From Dermanyssus gallinae (lineage: Eukaryota > Arthropoda > Arachnida > Mesostigmata > Dermanyssidae): a stretch of 64,000 bases of DNA. The notes beneath the pieces are model-generated. The model saw only the letters and a list, made by a program, of their open reading frames with translations, was not told where the DNA came from and made no database searches. Every line of letters starts with the position of its first letter. The stretch's first letter is position 1. Made by a program: the position numbers and the translations under genes. The DNA lies in assembly GCA_003439945.1 (NCBI GenBank), contig QVRM01000940.1, forward strand, positions 523,501 to 587,500, read 5' to 3'. Shown one piece after another: positions 35,257 through 46,185 of this stretch.

Positions 35257-36144
35257 GTGCTTGACTGCCTTGCCCCATATTTCGGGGTCTACCTCGGGCT
35301 GTCTACTAGCAAGAATCGACGCAAGGCGATTGGTGTCGACGGCCAGAACGGCAAACTCACACACAAGAAGAGGATGTGGGAATCATACGCGCATGTCCTT
35401 GGGCTTCAGCAGAGGCTCGATATGAGAAAGCTTGCGATTGAGGTGGAGCATTGGCAGGAGCTTGGACGGAAAACGGAGACGTTAGGCCTGTTGTTTCGAA
35501 GAGGGCTGTCGGTGGTACAAAGATCTTCGTAGACGCAAGGAGGCCGTCGTTGATACGATTGGTCTAGGAAAGAGGAGGATGCTAATCAAGCAGTTTCCCC
35601 AAGATAAATCCGAGGAAAACATCTCAGCAAAGCTGTTGCTTTGCTCGTGAGTAACAACGGCTCTTTTGAGATAGACAAGCCGCGGGATGCGGCGGTGGAA
35701 AGTTGATCGTGACGGTTACGGCGTCGGCGGGCACAGTTAGAGACTAGTGGACGCTGGCCAACTCGTAATGGCGTGGTCCACCCGCACCACCGTTGCGTGG
35801 CGAACGGTCCCGTGCTGCCCGCGATGTCAGTGTGTTGGCAGTGCGGCTGGAAGTGCACGAACCCACGCGTTGATGACTGGGTTTGCCACAAGTGCGGACA
35901 GGTAGGCCACGTTACCAAGAACTGCGAGACCGAAGAGGCTCACTATACGTGCGAAGTGAAGGGACACGGAGCAAGGTCTATCATGTGTCCCGTCTACAGG
36001 AAATGGATCCCAAGTGGGCGTATGATCTTCTCCCCTCTTAAGCAGGTAACTACAGCGGTGACGGTAGTAGAAGAGGCTAGGCAGGTGCCTGCGCAGAAAG
36101 CGCCGGCGGGAGCAACGGACCAAAGAGTGCACTGTCGGGAGTAA
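35257..36144 (+). pseudogene. R1-type LINE ORF1 with CCHC zinc knuckles
   Basis: Central gag-like region at 35257-35532 (NRRKAIGVDGQNGKLTHKKR, then EVEHWQELGRKTETL). After frame changes the C-terminus (35773-36144) carries cysteine clusters: CWQCGWKC near 35833, a canonical knuckle CHKCGQVGHVTKNC near 35886-35927 and a following CEVKGHGARSIMC. These bind the element RNA. The start is not preserved and frames shift at about 35530 and 35770. Confidence 0.7.
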
Positions 36145-36149
36145 ATATC

Positions 36150-36860
36150 GAGCTAAAGGGTACGGCAAGATACCTGGGCATACACCTAGACCGAGGATTG
36201 CGGGAAACCCGTCACTCAAAGCGGCTAATAACATTGTACGTCTATGGTCCAAGATCCGTATTGCCCGAGAAATAGCGTCCGGGGACTTCTAATATCCGTA
36301 TCCGGGTCAATTATCCTTTTTGGCTCGCCCTTTGGATCTGGCCTACAATGGACATGGACGCTACGAAAAGCAACCTGAGGAAGGGCCGGCGGAGCGCGAC
36401 CCTACGTATCATTCCCTGGGACTTGAAGGCAGCCGAACGTCGGCGCCTGTATTAAGAAGTTCGTAGAAGAACGCGAGCTGACACTCGATCGGTGGCAGAG
36501 GGAATGAGATAGAGCAGCCCGAACAAGCGAACGGGGGCGCTCGTGAGGAACTTCATTCCAAACATCTGCCAATGGATGAATCATCTTGGGGGTCGTTTCA
36601 CATACCACCTGACCCAGATCCTCACGGGCCACGGCGCTTTCCTGGTGTACTTAAACGGATGGAAAAGGCTAATTTAACGCAGTGCTTGTACTGCGACGAG
36701 GTAGACTCTCCGATACATACAGTCTTGCGATGCGTCGCATTGGCCAAAACCAGACGATGCATGCCAAGAAAGAACACGATGGAAGATCTAGTCACGTACA
36801 TGCTTACGTCGGGAAAAAATAGGATGCGGCTGCAAACTTCATTTAACGTATCATAAAGCC
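36150..36860 (+). pseudogene. R1-type ORF2 C-terminal remnant
   Basis: Thumb sequence (ARYLGIHLDRGLRETRHSKR) is followed by degenerate sequence and, at about 36570-36760, a C-terminal zinc motif CLYCDEVDSPIHTVLRC. Several frameshifts. Confidence 0.65.
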
Positions 36861-37062
36861 AGTAGAAGAAGCAAAATGGTGGAAAGCGTCCGATAGTTGT
36901 TGCTAACGCGCGACTCGACAAGCAGGACCTAATAATTTCAAACTTCCGTGACTTACCCGCCGCCTGTGTATAGTTACTTTTCTGTATTAAGAATCCCGCA
37001 GGTCAAAGAGTCATCTTAAGTAGGATACATACATGTAGGCACTAATATCTATATAGTTAGGA

Positions 37063-37141
37063 TTTTAATGGGTGTTGTCTTAATCCTTCGGCTAAACTCT
37101 TGTCAGGCCGACGTGCTGTTAGGTGGCTGAGCCCCACACTG
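37063..37141 (+). other. R1-type LINE 3' UTR conserved box, copy D
   Basis: TTTTAATGGG ... GAGCCCCACACTG, the plus-strand member of the set at 1791-1853, 21046-21091 and 41134-41160; it has a longer middle. Confidence 0.6.
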
Positions 37142-37236
37142 TTTGAACGTGAGCATGTAAGGAGTCTTACCAACTCCTGCTAAACTCTTACTTAGTGGTA
37201 CGTAAATGTGTTTTAAACCCTAAACCTCCTTAAAAA

Positions 37237-37794
37237 ATGTCGAGCACAAAAACAACCTCCTCTAAAAAATATGCTAGTCGAACACATACCCCGCCTGCAG
37301 CTGCCTTACACATCCTTCGTTTACTTTACGTGGATTTTGACGCCACGGCAAATGGCTTTATAACTCAACAGGCCATCAACACTCAGGATACTAGTGTCTC
37401 TACAAGCTTGCGGGATCACTTAAAGCCAAGCGAAGGACTCAACGCATCATGTTGTACTACTGCCGTATACGTGGTTCCCCACACTGCAATACAGTGTCTT
37501 CGAAAATGTTTTAGAAATGCCACGTATACCTGCATTACTAGACGGGTGGGAACCTCGGCTGCACATAGTCATAAATTTCAGACAACTGCTATAAATCTGT
37601 CTGAAGCTATAAGGTCCGCTACAAGAAACCACCATGTCTATTATAGTAGGATACCGAGTACCAAAGCTGACTCGATCACATTAAGCGGGGTATTTATTGT
37701 TCATTTTTATAGCCCCATGACGGACGTTACGTTGAAATTACTTTCAAATTATGCAGATTTTAAACTAAAAAAACTCTGTTTTGGAAACATTTAA
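37237..37794 (+). CDS. 185-codon ORF of unknown nature
   Basis: An uninterrupted frame with Thr/Ser-rich composition, no signal peptide and no clear membrane segment. Its end contains NYADFKL, loosely like an RT motif C with one Asp missing, so it may be a relic of a LINE. I do not recognise a family. It sits next to an RT fragment on the opposite strand (37816-38110). Whether it is expressed is unknown. Confidence 0.25.
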   Translation: MSSTKTTSSKKYASRTHTPPAAALHILRLLYVDFDATANGFITQQAINTQDTSVSTSLRDHLKPSEGLNASCCTTAVYVVPHTAIQCLRKCFRNATYTCITRRVGTSAAHSHKFQTTAINLSEAIRSATRNHHVYYSRIPSTKADSITLSGVFIVHFYSPMTDVTLKLLSNYADFKLKKLCFGNI

Positions 37795-37815
37795 TGTTAG
37801 ATGGAGCGAGGACTA

Positions 37816-38110
37816 TTAATATAGAATAATCTTGATGTATAAAAGGAGGTAAAAAGGGCTTAGGACTGAACCTTGAGGGGTCTTAACATTTTCTGTGGTC
37901 TCCTCCAAAGACTTTTGACGAATGCTTACTTGGACGTTCCTGACCCGCATAAACGGAGCAAACCAGGATACTGTTCTGTTATCTAGTCTGCCTGAAAGTA
38001 ATGAAGAAAGAACCCCCAAAATGTCATATCGAGACGTCAACTTCCTTGGCCACGTTAAATAACATTCTCACAACAGCATCACTACTAGTAGCGCCACGGC
38101 AAATGAACTC
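37816..38110 (-). mobile_element. LINE RT fragment (motif B)
   Basis: The minus strand reads RVRNVQVSIRQKS and then KTPQGSVLSPFYLLLYI, the region before and including RT motif B. Nothing recognisable follows in the downstream direction. Confidence 0.6.
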
Positions 38111-39105
38111 AGTTATATCGCCAAGCACTAATTCAGTCAAACGCACGGTTTGAAAGCCTACTGCATGCATACATCGGCGAAGAAGCTATAGTTACCAAGA
38201 TACTTAGAAATCTGCTGTAGAAGAAGAATCCATCAAACATATCGTGCTGATGTGCGACGAGATAGGAGGAGTGAGAACAGTGTCCATAGCCGAGGCATTA
38301 GGTTTCGGTGATAAACCATTATGGCAAGAGATAAATGAAACTAAGCGCAGGCAAAGAAAATTGCACAGATTGTAAGGAACTATGGGAAGACGCTCCGCTA
38401 AAACAAACTATTGTGTAATAAGGTAGTAATATAACAATTGTGATAATCCAATTAATATTATGAATGCACGACAGACGAGGATATTTGTTAAAATACATAT
38501 AATGATATCATAGCAATTATATACAACTATATACGAAGCCAGCAGCACGCTGTATGACATACTATACAGCGAGCGCATCTGATTCAAAAGATATTCCACA
38601 AGGAATGGTAAATAAAAGTCATATATTAGGTCACTTAATCCTTTAATCAATGCAAGAACGCTGCAAGAAAGCACTATCTTATCTTACTTGCGTCTGATTA
38701 AACCAGAACTATGTAAACAAGTACAAAATGCATAGATAAATCATTGTAATAGTACGAGATACTACGGTGATAATGTATAAAATCTTACTGTAACTGGTAC
38801 ATATGCTTCGCACTAGCTATATGGCTATATGAAATTGTAACACAAACGACAAACTAGTAGATGTTAAGAAGGTCGAAAGAACATTTTTAACAAAGTAATT
38901 TAATAATTATATGCACATTTACAAGTATTTATTTCTTTATTATATGTTATTTCATATTTTCATTTATTTATTATACGTTATTTCGAATTCTCACATATAT
39001 TGCAAGGAGTCGGTAGTAAATAAACCTACTACAGTTATTATTGCGTTGGCAAAAAGTTGCAGCCGGAATAAAATTACTTTTGTTTTTCCCTATGAGAGTC
39101 AACTT
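38111..39105. other. No gene recognised (AT-rich)
   Basis: AT-rich sequence; short hydrophobic ORFs such as 38408-38674 (-) reflect base composition. Confidence 0.5.
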
Positions 39106-39109
39106 AAGC

Positions 39110-39510
39110 AGACTAGTGCACTCATCATTGACGGGAAAATAGGTGTAACTTTAAATTCCTCTTTAAGTTGTTTAAGCATTTCAAACAACGCAAGCTGACC
39201 GGAAGAGTGTTACACCACCTGACTGCTCGAATGCCAAATGCTTGGCTGCCCTTGCTGTGTCGATGCATGTGGATCATCAGTGTGGCCGTGCTAGATGCCA
39301 TGTTCCCTCTCGCCCCTCCAAGGCGACCGAGTTCTAGTTCTTGAAAATCACTATCAGGGCAAAGTAGCACGTGGTACCCAATATATTGTGCTGTTTTCTC
39401 TCTCGACTGGCTGATCCCCAAAACATGCGAAGAAAGCGCCCCTGTGCCACACTCAGTCGCTCCGCCCATCCTTACTGCAGGCAGTCTAAAATTCGGATCC
39501 ATACGCAATA
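39110..39510 (-). mobile_element. LINE 3' end (ORF2 C-terminus)
   Basis: The minus strand ends with IRAVRWCNTLPVSLRCLKCL and then LKRNLKLHLFSRQ, the typical last residues of a Jockey/CR1/L2-like ORF2. Upstream sequence is absent. Confidence 0.65.
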
Positions 39511-39519
39511 CTAATATCG

Positions 39520-40275
39520 TGCTTCTATTTGCGGCGCGTAATTCCTATTAAGCTTACCATGACAGCGCTGCGGGTGCAAAAGCTCACACGACACTCTGAG
39601 CCAGTGAGCGTGTAGATGGTTTTCGTTAACGTTGTTGTAACAAGTCTAATCGACCCTACAAAGACGGGGTGTCACAAGTAATATATTTGTTGCCGGACAG
39701 TAGATATCAGGGGCCGCATCCGCAGAGAAAACGACAAAGATCGTTACTCTGAAGTGGCGCAATCTTCCCAGTTCACACCCAAATTCTAGCTATGTAAGAC
39801 CGCCGGTTTTCACTCTATGCATGAAGCCGAAGCTTGCCATTTTCTTCAAGTATACGAAAGATAGCTGCATAAACGTGCAAGATGGAAATAACAAAACAAT
39901 TTTAAGGTGTTCTGCGTTTAAGAATGTCTTGGGACAACACTCTTCTTCGAAATGTCCTGGAGAATTATCAACAAATTGTAAGGTATAAGTAATGCATTTA
40001 AGCTTAGTGCTAAAAAATAATTTTGTTAACTTGTTTTTTTTTTAACTTTTGTTAAATTTGTTAAGTGCTAAAAATAATTTTGTTAATTGTTGTCAATGCA
40101 TGCATATCTGTCCTAATTTACGTTCGTTCACTACGTCGCGAGACTTGACGTACTTGACCAAAGCCATATCACTATTTCTCCGTTCTATAAAAGTTGCAAT
40201 TCAATACGAACACGCAGTCGTATTTCTAGTTTATTTTGCTAAGCAAAAGTAATTCTAGCGTGTGCAATATTTATT
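39520..40275. other. No gene recognised
   Basis: Short ORFs only; no repeat or motif I can support. Confidence 0.5.
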
Positions 40276-40289
40276 TCTGAGCAAGTATT

Positions 40290-40790
40290 ATATAGTTTCA
40301 AGTTTATTCACCATAAATTGGTAGTGCATTACAAAAGTTCACATATCATTTTGTAGGCTAATAATATCGTTAACACGTGCTTGTAGTAACGGTGTTTCGA
40401 TAAACGAGCAAGTGAGTATGTGGTATCGTCCGATATTGCACTCGCCACAATATTTACATACGCATTCGTCAATTTCATAACCATTTCCTCTTAAACACAA
40501 AAGGTGGTGGTAGCCATGCCATGTTGTTCGGCATATTATAGATCTATTTTTCTGTGATGACAGTTTCTACTTATTGCTGCAAAAAGCAGGACCCTCGACG
40601 TAGAGACCCATTACAAATGCCATGTTACGGGTTTCTCTAAATTCTTTGTAGGCTTCTAAGATTTGTGTACTGAACGGTATATCGTCCAGTGCTAAATCCT
40701 CTACTAGTATTATATAATTCCCATTAAACACCCGAATCAAGTCAATTCTAGCTGGATCTGTGCCAGTTTTGTCAAATCTCATAGCTCTCT
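40290..40790 (-). mobile_element. LINE ORF2 C-terminal fragment with Cys/His motif
   Basis: The minus-strand frame from 40782 passes one stop (near 40567) and continues with TTWHGYHHLLCLRG and CVCKYCGECNIGRYHILTC, a Cys/His zinc-binding pattern common at the end of LINE ORF2s. The 3' end has AATAAACTTGAAAC. Clade not determined. Confidence 0.5.
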
Positions 40791-41029
40791 ATTTACGGCG
40801 CAGATGCTGACATCAACAACATATACTAGATGACGTATGGACTTGTAGACCTAATAGAAATATCCAGCAACCTAACCTTAATATATAAGCCCAAATAGTC
40901 TAAGAAGTGACTAACCGATTCGATCGTTAGAAATAGCCAGAACAGAACGAATTCACAATATATACTTACAGATCTAAACACGATAAGTGTGTTAATAAAA
41001 CCTCACTTAAATACCATAACTGTCATATT

Positions 41030-41990
41030 TTTTAAAGAGTAGCTATGTACTTTGAAATTATGATTGTTTTTTTTAAATAAAGGTAACTGGTAAAATGCGT
41101 AATGCACACCGGGCGTCGTCGTTCAAGCCACGGTAGTGTGGGACTCGCAAGCCCACTAAAATCCAGTCGCCCTATTTGCCTCTTGTCGGGAGGTAGCCGC
41201 AGCACTGTCTTCAAGAGATTACTTCGCCTGGCCACTTTTCTTGCTATTTAGGCTGCTCGACTTTGTGTGGCGGTTATTTTCACCGTGAAGACAGTTTTTG
41301 CGAATCTTCTTACTATAATCTAAGATTCATGATCCCTGAGAAGGGCTTCGCAAGTCAGGGGCTTTTTCAGCCGTAAGTTCCGGGACAGTAGCCTTCGCTC
41401 TGTGTCAAAAAAGACGCAACGTTCATTGCGCGAGCAAGCAGGTAAGCAAGCCGTGTTTGAGGCTGTACCATTTTGTGAGATCAGGAGGTATTGATTTTCT
41501 CCAGTATCCAGGATGGCCCGGCTGAATTGCTTCCCATTGTTGGCTCCATTTGCTTAGGATATCTGTTCTGCTGATTAGTGTTCCCGCCGTCCGGCCTTTA
41601 TATAAGGAGTTTCTTGATGCCAGCTTTTTAACTCTTAGGTCCCAGGTAATGTGTCTAGAGAGGACCTGTGTGGGTGCTGTAAAAGCCGTGCAACTTCTCG
41701 TGCTATGTTGCGCGCCATAGCTATTTCGGTCTTGTCGAAGAGGCGGCGTGTTGTAAGTGTAGTAGTCGTGCGCTATATGCTAAAAGACGGCGCCGAGAGT
41801 CGGTTGCTCCTCTGATCCGTGAGAGGATTGTTCGTAGCTCTGCTAAGGCTTTAGCCGTTTTTTTTTTGCTGCATAGCATGAGGTGTTCCTGTGAGAGCCC
41901 TATCCAGGATCACGCCCAGGTACGTTTCAGCTTTGCGCAGGGGCGGTGACGTACTCAATGAGGTTTTACCGAGGGGCGTCTATTGCTAGA
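41030..41990 (-). mobile_element. R1-type LINE 3' fragment
   Basis: The minus strand shows an R1-like thumb (KAETYLGVILDRALTGTPHA near 41930) in broken frames, further ORF2 C-terminal remnants, and the 3' UTR box at 41160-41134. 5'-truncated near 41990. Confidence 0.65.
41134..41160 (-). other. R1-type LINE 3' UTR conserved box, copy C
   Basis: TTTAGTGGGCTTGCGAGTCC then CACACTA in element orientation: the shortest form of the shared box. Confidence 0.6.
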
Positions 41991-41999
41991 GTATATGCT

Positions 42000-42915
42000 A
42001 GAGTTGATATATTTACGTTTTTTATTTATACCAAATGTATTCATTTTATTTGTATACAAGTACTGACTAGGAAGTCTTAATTTATTTAAATACACCTTGT
42101 TTGGGTATGTAAGTATGAACATAGTACATATGACACCCATAGTAAACACACATAGACTCGGATGTATTATGTTTTTGATATTTTCAACTTAACCTTTCGT
42201 TGCTAATAAAAAATATTTTGACTTCCATCAATTCAATTTCAGGCAGACTTTTTCTAATAATAGTTAATGCACCGAACAATATACTAGCATAATTTAACCA
42301 CACACATATATTGTTTTTAGTATGCAACATGCACGCCAAAGCTAAATAGATAGCCAAAGAGTATCACCAATAAAATAACCATGTTTATTATTAAATGAAC
42401 ATTTATGTAGATCTATTTGTCTTTCTCCTCTGTGACGCGAGTCACAAATAATTACATCACTAGATGAAAATCGCCATTGCGGCCATGGTGGTTACCCCAT
42501 TGCGTCGTCATTGTACCAAGAGATTGGCCTTTCCTGTGGCTATATGAAGCGCGCCGGCCTGTCCATCCAACCGGTAAGTCTGTTCCGTTCATTAACTTGC
42601 TTGCCTATCTATTTTGATTTTTTCGTATCTTCCCCAGACGAAGGCTGACAAAACGATCACACAAAACACAGACATACACACAATCCACAAAACGACTTTA
42701 CATCAAAGAGGTGCAGAGAATGACTGCATGTATATAGCATATCACAGTAAGCATCAATTACAACAATTAACCAGTACGAGAATAGTATTGCATCACATAT
42801 AATGCATTGAATAATAACAAAAAAATTGAACTATATACTTTAATAGGCCATACAAATATATATCACATATTTTATGCATATACTCTCTCTATGTATATGT
42901 ATGTATATATACAAT
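42000..42915. other. Gap with a promoter-like and splice-like stretch
   Basis: Mostly AT-rich. At 42470-42640 (+) a GC-richer segment has TATATGAAG (42541-42549), then an exon-like end CCAACCG|GTAAGT (donor at 42582) and an acceptor-like TCTTCCCCAG ending near 42638. No coding exon follows. It could be a noncoding first exon, a solo LTR, or chance. Confidence 0.3.
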
Positions 42916-43238
42916 TTAGTAATCACTACTTAGTAATTGAGTGCGACATACTTCAAGGGGCTTTTGCCAGTTAAGTGGCTTCAGATGGAAGCACGGCCAG
43001 TTGAAGAGGCATATCTGGAAATGACAATAGGATTCCGTTAGCGCACCCCCCAAGAGCAGAGTTTAATGGGTAAATAACAAGGAGGCTCCTGCTATATATA
43101 TATATATATATTTATGTATATGTATATATATATATATATATATATTATATAATATATATAATATATTTATGTATTCATATATCTATATATAGATCTATAT
43201 ATCTATATATATTTTATGTATTCTTCTATCTCTTTATG

Positions 43239-43269
<31 letters not shown>

Positions 43270-44313
43270 GTCTATGTACTATATATATATCTATATATCT
43301 CTGTATACTCTACTATATATCTATCTCTATACTATCTGTATATCTATATATCTATATATATATTTATGTATATGTATATATATATATATATATATATAGG
43401 CCTAAAAGGTCGCCTAGCACTAAGCGTTCGGCTGTAGTATGAATGAACCGTTTATGTCAGAAATCCAGAGATCAAACGTGTTTAGCAAGGAAAACACTCA
43501 CAACACACGATAGCAGGCAGCCCGCGCAGAGGGTGAACACCGAGTAGGAGAATAGCTGGAACGCGTAGCCGATCGCAAATCCAAGAACGGCAGTCAAGGC
43601 AATGATCAGCTGAAAGATCTTTTCGGCCCGCCGCTGACCCTCGTAGTCCTGAGAGCATCGTCGTACGTGACACACGGCCGACACACCAACAACAGAAAAA
43701 TCAAAACAGTGATTGAATGAAAACAAAATTATAACCAAGCAACTCCCGCAACAGCAGAACAGAGTTGCAAAAAATCCAGATTAAACGTTGTGTATTATGC
43801 CCAAATACATTATTATTATTAATAATAATATTAGTATTATTGTACGATAGTAGATGCCATTAAAGCATGATATCTTGTTAAACACAACATCGTCATAAAA
43901 TCTATATATAACATGCCAGATAGCGCACAACCATATGCAACGCGTGATAAATTCGTTAATGACACGCAACCACTAGCCATCTATATCTAGACTGAAATTT
44001 GCCAACCTGTTACTTGTTGCTATTATTACTATAACAACCAACCAACCGGCAAGTGTCTGCAAGTGCTAGAAGAGGTTTCATAATCGCCGAGGCCGGACGG
44101 CCAACGTTAGCAGTCGAGAGGACACGGAAAGCATTTAGAAGAACCTCCATTCTTCATCGAAATAAATTGCAAGCGGTTTCCTTGAGAAATGGTTGTAACA
44201 TATTTATCAATTCCCCCAAAAAAAAACGCTAAAAGAAGCCGCAGCTTGTACAAGCAGTCGAAATCACAATCCAAACTTACCATTGAAAACCAGGAATTCA
44301 TAAAACTGAACAT
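42916..44313 (-). CDS. SPCS1: Signal peptidase complex subunit 1 (three coding exons)
   Basis: SPCS1 is a small ER membrane subunit of the signal peptidase complex, which removes signal peptides from proteins entering the ER. Coding exons: 44313-44281 (11 codons, [11 protein letters not shown]), 43648-43502 (49 codons) and 43014-42916 (32 codons plus TAA). Exon 1 ends at a GTAAGT donor. Exon 2 starts after CTCTCAG and ends at GTGAGT. Exon 3 starts after ATTTCCAG with a CTAAC branch-point candidate upstream. All junctions are phase 0. The predicted 92-residue protein has the family start [13 protein letters not shown], two membrane segments (about residues 23-45 and 50-66) and the end [12 protein letters not shown], matching the conserved WP-x-[YF]...PL-x-W region. 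It was assembled by hand; exon 1 is the least certain. Confidence 0.88.
43090..43397. repeat. Long TA-rich microsatellite tract in SPCS1 intron 2
   Basis: About 300 bp of (TA)n with interspersed TATG, TATC and CTAT variants, lying inside the 487-bp second intron of SPCS1. It begins about 75 bp from the exon 3 acceptor. Confidence 0.95.
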
Positions 44314-45173
44314 ATTGTCGCTGATTTGCTGCCTGAGTGTCCTACAGCAGAAGCAGCACTTGGACGCACTACCAACGAGTTTGACCGAGTTCGAACCTAA
44401 ACTACAATCACCAGCAAAAAGTACAATAAGGCTGTCAAATGTCTTATTGCGGCGACGCTCTTCTCCCGCCGTAAGCTACTCGCTCTAAGAGTATGTGTGT
44501 ATTGGCCGAAGCCAGACGACAAAGCACCGGAACACGTCACAACAATCCTCCTACCATTGAGCTATGCCCCTCCATATGAACCCGTTGAGCTAAGCCCGGC
44601 TGGAACGGCTCGACTTATTCCGAGAATATTGGTCCAACAGAAAACGACCGATGTTGCGCGCGCGGTGCTTCTGTCGGCGGTCGGATCGAGTGAATTCGCT
44701 TCAACAGTGAACGTCTTGTCACGAATTGTCGTCATAGGATGGTTTCGTGAAGTAGCGTATTTATTGGTCTAAGGACACAGTTTGACAGAGTGTCTCTGTT
44801 GCCCTTAGTGTTATGGTCCCTCCTGTTATCGACGAAACAGCTACAATGCATCCGTCGATTAACGTCCCTTGTTCTGTCAGCTGATGCCGACAGCTGCACA
44901 TGCATCTCCTCATCACAATACGAACATACACAAAACGTGAGAAATCACATCGGTGCAAATTTTTGACGGTGTAGATGTGACAGTTCATTTAACTCGAGGC
45001 TATAGCTGCTCACGATCGCAGTGTATTTCGTTACATATTTCCTAGTTTTCGACGACCAAACACAAGGTGAGTCTCTCGGATTTCGTATGCCTCTTAATGC
45101 GAGTACTATAGAGGCTTAAAATAGAGGAAAAATAAATTCTCATTTTTACAATCTCATTGCAATTAGGCGTTTG
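44314..45173. promoter_or_regulatory. SPCS1 upstream region
   Basis: Contains the presumed SPCS1 promoter and 5' UTR (reading leftward). A GC-richer part at 44500-44720 is open for 92 plus-strand codons but shows no family. At 44590-44500 the minus strand reads GGGGCATAGCTCAATGGTAG, which resembles the 5' half of a tRNA or tRNA-derived SINE; the 3' half is not convincing. No TATA box is obvious. Confidence 0.35.

Positions 45174-45231
<58 letters not shown>
45174..45231. repeat. (TA)n microsatellite
   Basis: About 29 uninterrupted TA units directly abutting the foldback element at 45236-46185. Confidence 0.95.
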
Positions 45232-45235
<4 letters not shown>

Positions 45236-46185
45236 TTCCATAACCATACGTACTTGTTTTAAAATTTGGTAGAAATCGGCAAGAAAATAATTTTTCCCAA
45301 TTGTCTTGTTTAGGAATGAGGATGAAATTTATAAAAGTAGTTATTCTGCCTTTTTGTCTCCTAACTAGTTGTGCAAAATCAGCGTTTGTCGGAGAACGGC
45401 CAAAAACCATTCTCAGACAAATTCAATGCTCATCACTATCTTACCAAAGTGATGGTGCTGCGTTACGTAGTTGCCGGGTAACTAAGCTTTTTCGACAGCC
45501 ATAGTTGTTATTTTACGTTGAAGCTTTCACGTTCGGAACCGTAAAAATTTCCCAAGATGTTTCCGCCCCCCCCCCCTTTTCCATTGGGAGAAAAATGTTT
45601 TCTTGCCGAGTTCTACCAAACCACAAAGTATGCAGCTAACTTTCTCATATACCCTATGCAAGTATGCAGGGTTTCTCTTTCGATATTGCTATTGAAACAG
45701 CTTAGTTACCCGGCAATTACGTAACACAGCACTACCTTTTCGGTACGATGAAATGAATGAGGGAAATGATGGGCATTAAATTTGCTATTGCGGGAGAATA
45801 TTCTTTTTAGTGTAAATTTTTGATCGTAATGGCAAAATGTTACCGTTGCACGTGAAAGCTTCAACATAAGACATAATAGCATATCTAATTTTTATGATTT
45901 TTCTTACTCTGGCCTTTCGCTGCTTCTGCTGTCATTTAGGACTCAAAATTCATTTATCAGGATTTTCCACCGAACACGATAGGTTATTTCATGTGTTGAC
46001 TAGCTCTCCCGCAAACTCTAGATTTTGCAAAACTATGTGGAAGCAAAAGCCAAATAATGACTTTTATAAAAAAAAAACATTCTCCCTTCTAAACAGGACG
46101 TTTTCGGCCCCGCCTTCCCTTGTGAAAAATGTTCTTCTTGCCAAGTTTTACCAAACCTTAAAATAAGTACATACGGTTATGAAAG
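45236..46185. mobile_element. Foldback or MITE-like inverted-repeat element
   Basis: The first ~165 bp (45236-45400) match the reverse complement of the last ~180 bp (46004-46182): outer ends TTCCATAACCATACGTACTT and its inverted partner near 46155-46180, then shared GGTAGAAATCGGCAAG-like and TTTATAAAAGTAGTTATT-like stretches. A second, inner inverted pair joins 45459-45535 to 45700-45875 (TTGCCGGGTAACTAAGC, and GTTGAAGCTTTCACGT). A direct copy of the right-end sequence lies at 45545-45630. There is no transposase. The structure resembles a non-autonomous foldback element built from repeated subunits. Confidence 0.65.

Larger units (their letters stand above)
35050..37150 (+). mobile_element. 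R1-type LINE with EN and most of RT deleted
   Basis: The plus strand encodes an R1-like ORF1 (about 35060-36144) joined within a few codons to an ORF2 thumb (ELKGTARYLGIHLDRGL, about 36152-36205) and C-terminus (to about 36855), then a 3' UTR with the shared box (37063-37141). Everything from the endonuclease through RT motif C is missing. It is either a decayed copy or a non-autonomous derivative. Confidence 0.75.

Noticed and set aside
38408..38674. Hydrophobic ORF resembling a membrane protein
   Set aside because: Composition of AT-rich DNA; no conserved motif or splice context.
43216..43442. ORFs rich in Tyr-Ile repeats
   Set aside because: Pure translation of the TA microsatellite in the SPCS1 intron.
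44500..44590. Possible tRNA gene on the minus strand
   Set aside because: A good A-box-like start, but no convincing anticodon or T arm; at most a SINE relic.
44497..44772. 92-codon plus-strand ORF upstream of SPCS1
   Set aside because: No recognisable family, no splice or start support; lies in the presumed promoter region of SPCS1.
45301..45504. ORF starting MRMKFIKVVILPFCLLTSCA that looks like a secreted protein
   Set aside because: It lies inside an arm of the inverted-repeat element, whose other copy does not keep the frame.
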